From: Tillus elongatus
Taxonomy: Eukaryota > Arthropoda > Insecta > Coleoptera > Cleridae
Direction: 5' to 3'
Assembly (NCBI GenBank): GCA_964006375.1
Contig: OZ023262.1
Span: forward strand, 96,182,976-96,246,975
Length of the DNA stretch: 64,000 nt
Positions within the stretch are counted from its first letter, which is position 1. Each line of letters begins with the position of its first letter. This document shows positions 59,070 through 64,000 of the stretch, piece by piece. The notes beneath the pieces are model-generated. The model searched no databases. It was not told the DNA's origin and saw only the letters and a list, made by a program, of their open reading frames with translations. Position numbers and translations under genes: made by a program.

Positions 59070-59912
59070 TTAAAGTTAACATGTAGGCAGGAATAATCCA
59101 CGATAGAACCCTAGGGCCCTTCTTCTTTGACGAAACTCTCACTGGGCGGCGATATCATAATTTTCTTAGAAATGAGCTTATTCCTGCCCCCGCTGCAAGT
59201 TTTCCAAATGAATATGATCCTAATTTGCCAAGTGGTGATATTTAGTGCACCTGCGCACTTTGTACGTCCTGTTCGCGAGTATTGAAATGATTGCTTTTCT
59301 AGCAAGTGGATCGATAGGCGAGGACCAATAGCGTGGCCCCCCAGGTCCCCAGATCTTACGCCCCTAGACTTTTTATGGGGGTGTTTAAAATCATAAATCT
59401 CTGTTAACAAACCAAATAACCTAGAAGGTTTGAAAAATCGAATTAGGTATGAAATGAATCGAATTAACCCTGACGTCATTCGCAATGTACAAGAGGAATG
59501 TGTCAACACATTTGCATTTGTCGGTGGACTGCATTTCGAACATTATCTTTAAAGGAAACAATACTTTAATTTGTTGGATAAGAGCCTTTATCTTTCGATT
59601 GTTGTTATGAAAAGAGTTTATGTTTTCCACTTTTTCAATGACTATCATTCGAAAATGTAACGGTGTGAGGTATCAAAAGTTTGATGGTACCGTGTAGACA
59701 ATTCAATGATATGTCAAAGTAGAAAAGGGGGGTTTTCATTTTTTTAAATGTTGATGAGGTCATATTTTAAAATCAGGAGTGGGAGAAACGTAAATTTTAT
59801 CCAAAAATGTGTATTTTTGAAAACTAGAGTTAACGTGTCCGAGCATTTTATCAAAACACAAATCGTCCGAATTTTAATTAAATTATTCCATAACTTTGCC
59901 GCTCACTGTATT
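59070..59912 (+). mobile_element. Mariner-like element D, 3' part, copy 2
   Basis: Collinear with 57755-58597 at roughly 90% by eye (ggcaggaataatccacgat, aactctcactgggcggc, ccgctcactgta). It contains the extra phrase ccctagggcccttcttc near 59110. Confidence 0.75.
59200..59560 (+). pseudogene. Mariner-like transposase D, C-terminal part, copy 2
   Basis: Same region as 57884-58240, but with extra stops and frameshifts (gtgatatttagtgcacc; gagtattgaaatgattg). The SPELTPLD block is also altered. Not coding. Confidence 0.7.
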
Positions 59913-59921
59913 ATAAAAAGT

Positions 59922-61285
<1,364 letters not shown>

Positions 61286-61590
61286 AAAGTGTAGATCATG
61301 ACCAAACGCACTTGCTGCCCCGAGACTTTTTCAGTACTTCCCCTGGATTGAAAGTGGCATGTTTATCTTCGAGATAAGATGGCAAAGTGGAAGTATAATC
61401 CTGGAAATGGGTAAGCAGAAGCCTAATTACTTCCACATCATCAATACGTGTGGAAGTGTGACATTGGCGACAAAAATTTCAACTTTTTGTCTCTTAAACA
61501 TCGTAAAAAGTATCAGCACATATACAAAACATGATGTAGGAACGAAATGTTTTTTGGCTGTCGGTCTGTCGGTCGGTTCAGGGAGTAGGG
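61286..61590 (+). repeat. Repeat E, copy 2
   Basis: Matches 58598-58880. As there, it begins within R1-like sequence (caaacgcacttgctgccccg). Confidence 0.8.
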
Positions 61591-61699
61591 GATAAGTGAG
61601 GGATGATTAGTAGTAGTAGCAGTGGTGGGGAGGCCAACGCCAAGCAAGTAGGCCACAATGGGCCCTTTTTGTCAACCCCAGCAACCCAGCAACCATGCT

Positions 61700-62050
61700 C
61701 TACTCTTCCTCGGTTCCGTCGCCAAACCGCCTCGACCTCGAGATGAAGGCCGTGACGGTCTTCAATTGGACGGTACTTACCTGATTCGTCTGCACAGTTT
61801 TCGATCCGAACAATTCTGCTCGAAGAATCCCAAAGGCCTCACATTCGCACAAGTAGTGGTAGGACGTTTCTTCATCCTCGCCGCATTCCTGGCAAATGGG
61901 ATCTCTCTCTATGACTATCCATGTGAGGTGTCTTCTAAGGGCGCAGTGGCCTGTCAGCACCCCAACGATGCGGCGAAGCGTAGGTCGACTCTTTCCGAGT
62001 AGCCAGACAGCTTTACCACTGTCCGGCTGTGAGGGGTGATTTGGTGACAA
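61700..62050 (-). pseudogene. Non-LTR retrotransposon ORF2 C-terminal tail
   Basis: 116 residues: LTGHCALRRHLTWIV, then a Cys-His cluster CQECGEDEETSYHYLCEC. These are the hallmarks of the region after RNase H in Jockey/R1-like insect elements. The reading frame ends naturally at 61700 (EEE, stop). It is a different element from the one at 28628. Truncated at 62050: no RNase H precedes it. Confidence 0.75.
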
Positions 62051-63023
62051 TTGGTATGTTTTCGTTAAAACTCGAGTTATATAACGTGTCAGAAGTTTAT
62101 GGGTACAGGAATACGAATGTTTTCTATGTGGTTAAGTCATCTACCCTAAATTCATTTCATGAAAATGTCTATCTGAGCAGACTAAATTATAAGAGATATG
62201 TGGAAGTTATGATTCAATTTGCAACACTATTTATTTTATGATAACAAGGATTATATTCTTTTTAACATTGGATTGCCCTGATGTATAGAAAAAATATGCG
62301 TATATCGATGATCAGTCGCGAATATCGAATAAATATATGGCATTATCATGTTAGCATGGAATCCAGCTATTTTAGTTTGAAATTTTAGTATGATTGATGA
62401 TTCCGTTAAATGTAAATAATGGATAATGTCGTGTCTTGGCGGGCATGACATGCTATTGCTCTACATAGGATGGGACATAATGGAGTGCTTTTGCGAATTC
62501 TCAACAAAAATATTTGTGTGAATGTATATATAAAGCTTGTACAGGCTCGTTGGTGAAAAGCGGCCGTAAATATGAATTGCCACTCTGGGTTACATACAAT
62601 GTAAAAATTCTATTCATGTCGGGCGCTAATGTGTGACGTATAACGTGAACATTTACTAATAAATATTCATATTTGTTGTCTGCTATCCAAAATGCAAACA
62701 AAAAAGTTGTCCTTTTGTTCTGTATCAAATTTTCTATTATGCAGCTTAGTCACTTTCGAGATACATGCTTCTTCGTTTGGCTCCTTTTTTATGCAGCAGT
62801 CTTAGTGAAATCGCTAAGTAACAAATTTCGAATTGTCCATAAATTTTGGTAAGAAAAGGTAAAAACGAATCCTTTTAGAACTTTTTCGGTAGAATCTAGT
62901 GGCATGATTAGTTTTTCTAAATATTACTCTTTTTGAAATATTGACCAACGTTATTTTTTTAAATTTAAATGGGACATCTGCATGTTTGTCAAGAAATTAA
63001 TTTGCATTTTCACAACCTTCTCA
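62051..63023. other. No gene recognised
   Basis: Unassigned AT-rich sequence. Short ORFs only. Confidence 0.5.
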
Positions 63024-63096
63024 GAGCCTCGGTGGTTCGGGGGTAAGCACGTGTGCCTCTGAACCGAAGGGTACTGGGTTCGATCCCAGGGTTCTC
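63024..63096 (+). tRNA. tRNA-derived sequence (probable SINE head or pseudo-tRNA)
   Basis: Good T arm with a B-box GGTTCGATCCC, a D-arm-like ggtggttcgggggtaagca, and an anticodon arm (gtgcct ... agggtac) that leaves a nine-base loop. The acceptor stem pairs at only about five of seven positions. The anticodon is ambiguous. Confidence 0.5.
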
Positions 63097-63381
63097 CTCC
63101 CACTTTTTCAGTACAAACTGTGTTTAATTACGTTTTGTACTGATGTACCACATTTTATTTGTTTTTGTTTCTTGATTAACTCGAAGGACCTAATTATATT
63201 TTATTAAATTAAACGCTGATTTGAGTAACACTTAACGTTTTATAACAACTGTAAACTTATACAAAATTACTTATATTATGGTATGCTTTAGAGTCCATGA
63301 GAACTCTACGAAATGAGTATTGATTATGCTAGCACAAGCGTGTTCACTATGTGAAAACTGGAACCTGTGATGAGCACTAAT
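63097..63381. other. No gene recognised
   Basis: Could include the body of a tRNA-derived SINE. gaacctgtgatgagcact near 63361 is shared with 24950, so the last part belongs to the Penelope-type repeat. Confidence 0.45.
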
Positions 63382-63429
63382 AAGTACACTTGGAGAACAC
63401 CCAAATCACCACAACACATATTTCAGAGA

Positions 63430-63470
63430 CCTTACGATCGTTTCGTTGACAAAGTCAACATCTTCAGAGG
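63430..63470 (-). ncRNA. Hammerhead-like motif in the left palindrome arm
   Basis: Minus strand: CCU, CUGAAGA, extra U, GUUGAC-UUU-GUCAAC, GAAA, CGAUCG, UA, AGG. Core boxes fit the CUGANGA/GAAA consensus, with a UA cut site. Confidence 0.65.
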
Positions 63471-63491
63471 AAGAAATTTCAGAATTTTCTT

Positions 63492-63532
63492 CCTCTGAAG
63501 ATGTTGACGTTGTCAACGAAACGATCGTAAGG
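63492..63532 (+). ncRNA. Hammerhead-like motif in the right palindrome arm
   Basis: Plus strand: CCU, CUGAAGA (63495-63501), extra U, GUUGAC-GUU-GUCAAC, GAAA (63518-63521), CGAUCG, UA, AGG. Identical to the left copy apart from the hairpin loop. Confidence 0.65.
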
Positions 63533-63766
63533 TCTCTGAAATATGTGTTGTGGTGATTTGGGTGTCCTCCAAGTGTACTTATAAGCGTGTTGCTTGTTTC
63601 GAGTCTATAGAAAAACTGCCACTAAAAAAGATATATAATTCTACCTGCCAGAGGGTAGCATACTTATGGTCAATTGTAAACAAGAAAATGACCCTTGTTG
63701 GGTTATTCCTAATCGCCTTGAAAATTGCATTGTACAGATGGTAAATATTATAACAAAGAAGGCTAC

Positions 63767-64000
63767 TAAGAAATTTGTAAATTTGAGAGGTCTAATCCTC
63801 CAGACGAGACGCATCAACAAACTGCAACACTAACATCAGCCAAGGTTCTGGAATTGTATCTGCACAAGTTGAATGTCTGCACGTTCCGCCCTTCGGAGGG
63901 GGCGTAAAGCTGTCGGTCCCGTGTCCATGCGATGTTGGGCACGTTAAAGATCCCTACCCTCCTTACTGAAAGGCAGGAGTTCGGCAAAATTTCCAGGATA
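63767..64000 (-). repeat. R3 repeat, copy 3, cut by the window end
   Basis: Reverse complement of 54880-55133 (agaggtctaatcctccagac, ttcggagggggcgtaaa, gggcacgttaaagatcc). Confidence 0.85.

Larger units (their letters stand above)
63382..63580. repeat. Head-to-head Penelope-type terminal repeats (palindrome)
   Basis: Arms 63382-63475 and 63486-63580 are reverse complements with about three differences, from aagtacacttggagaa to ttctccaagtgtactt-like ends. Each arm holds a hammerhead-like motif, and the pair shares the outer sequence of the Penelope-like element at 30527. Confidence 0.85.

Overview
This window looks like repeat-dominated intergenic DNA from an arthropod nucleus, most likely an insect. 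It is AT-rich and holds about two dozen long (TA)n microsatellites. The recognisable proteins are eukaryotic transposon and retroelement types: several Tc1/mariner families, pogo/Tigger, a Penelope-like GIY-YIG endonuclease, Jockey/R1-type non-LTR tails, an errantivirus-type Env remnant, and a DUF7869-type putative transposase. I see no convincing host protein-coding gene, no rRNA and no functional-looking tRNA. Order or species cannot be told from the sequence.

The dominant structure is one interspersed repeat family, called R1 here. A canonical R1 half runs from a terminus reading ctggacgcagcaagtgcg, through a module M of about 300 bp bounded by that terminus in both orientations, then about 800 bp of conserved non-coding sequence, to a (TA)n core, and on to a short arm ending in a palindrome around caTTAGTGAATTTT. 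Copies occur throughout, in both orientations. At 7258-9710 two halves form a 2.45 kb fold-back. Parts of R1 were amplified into a satellite of about 280 bp (10650-12165) and a 141-bp minisatellite (51990-52640).

Region by region: 1-2744 has two tandem, decayed copies of a DUF7869-type transposase gene. 3689-7137 is a complete-looking DNA transposon with an intact 661-codon gene, inserted in the (TA)n of an R1 copy. 7258-16010 is R1, satellite and small repeats. 16015-20799 is R1 split by a 2.8-kb Tc1/mariner element with TIRs of about 545 bp. 21650-25550 is a stack of (TA)n, palindrome, mariner element and MITE. 25550-31515 has R1, a non-LTR retrotransposon tail and a 5'-truncated Penelope-like element. 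32590-36260 is an inverted-repeat unit holding a second mariner copy. 36853-39516 is a pogo-like element inserted in R1 within two bases of the equivalent site used by the 17.9 kb element. 41940-44110 holds Env relics. 45531-46404 and 49483-51957 are mariner relics. 53542-54585 is a 311-bp satellite whose units carry hammerhead ribozyme motifs. 57755-61590 has duplicated mariner 3' ends and R1. 63382-63580 is a near-perfect palindrome of two Penelope-type terminal repeats, each with a hammerhead-like motif.

The genes do not form a pathway. The window records nested and serial transposition, with TA dinucleotides and (TA)n tracts as the main landing sites, plus several small self-cleaving RNA motifs tied to Penelope-like repeats and to a satellite.
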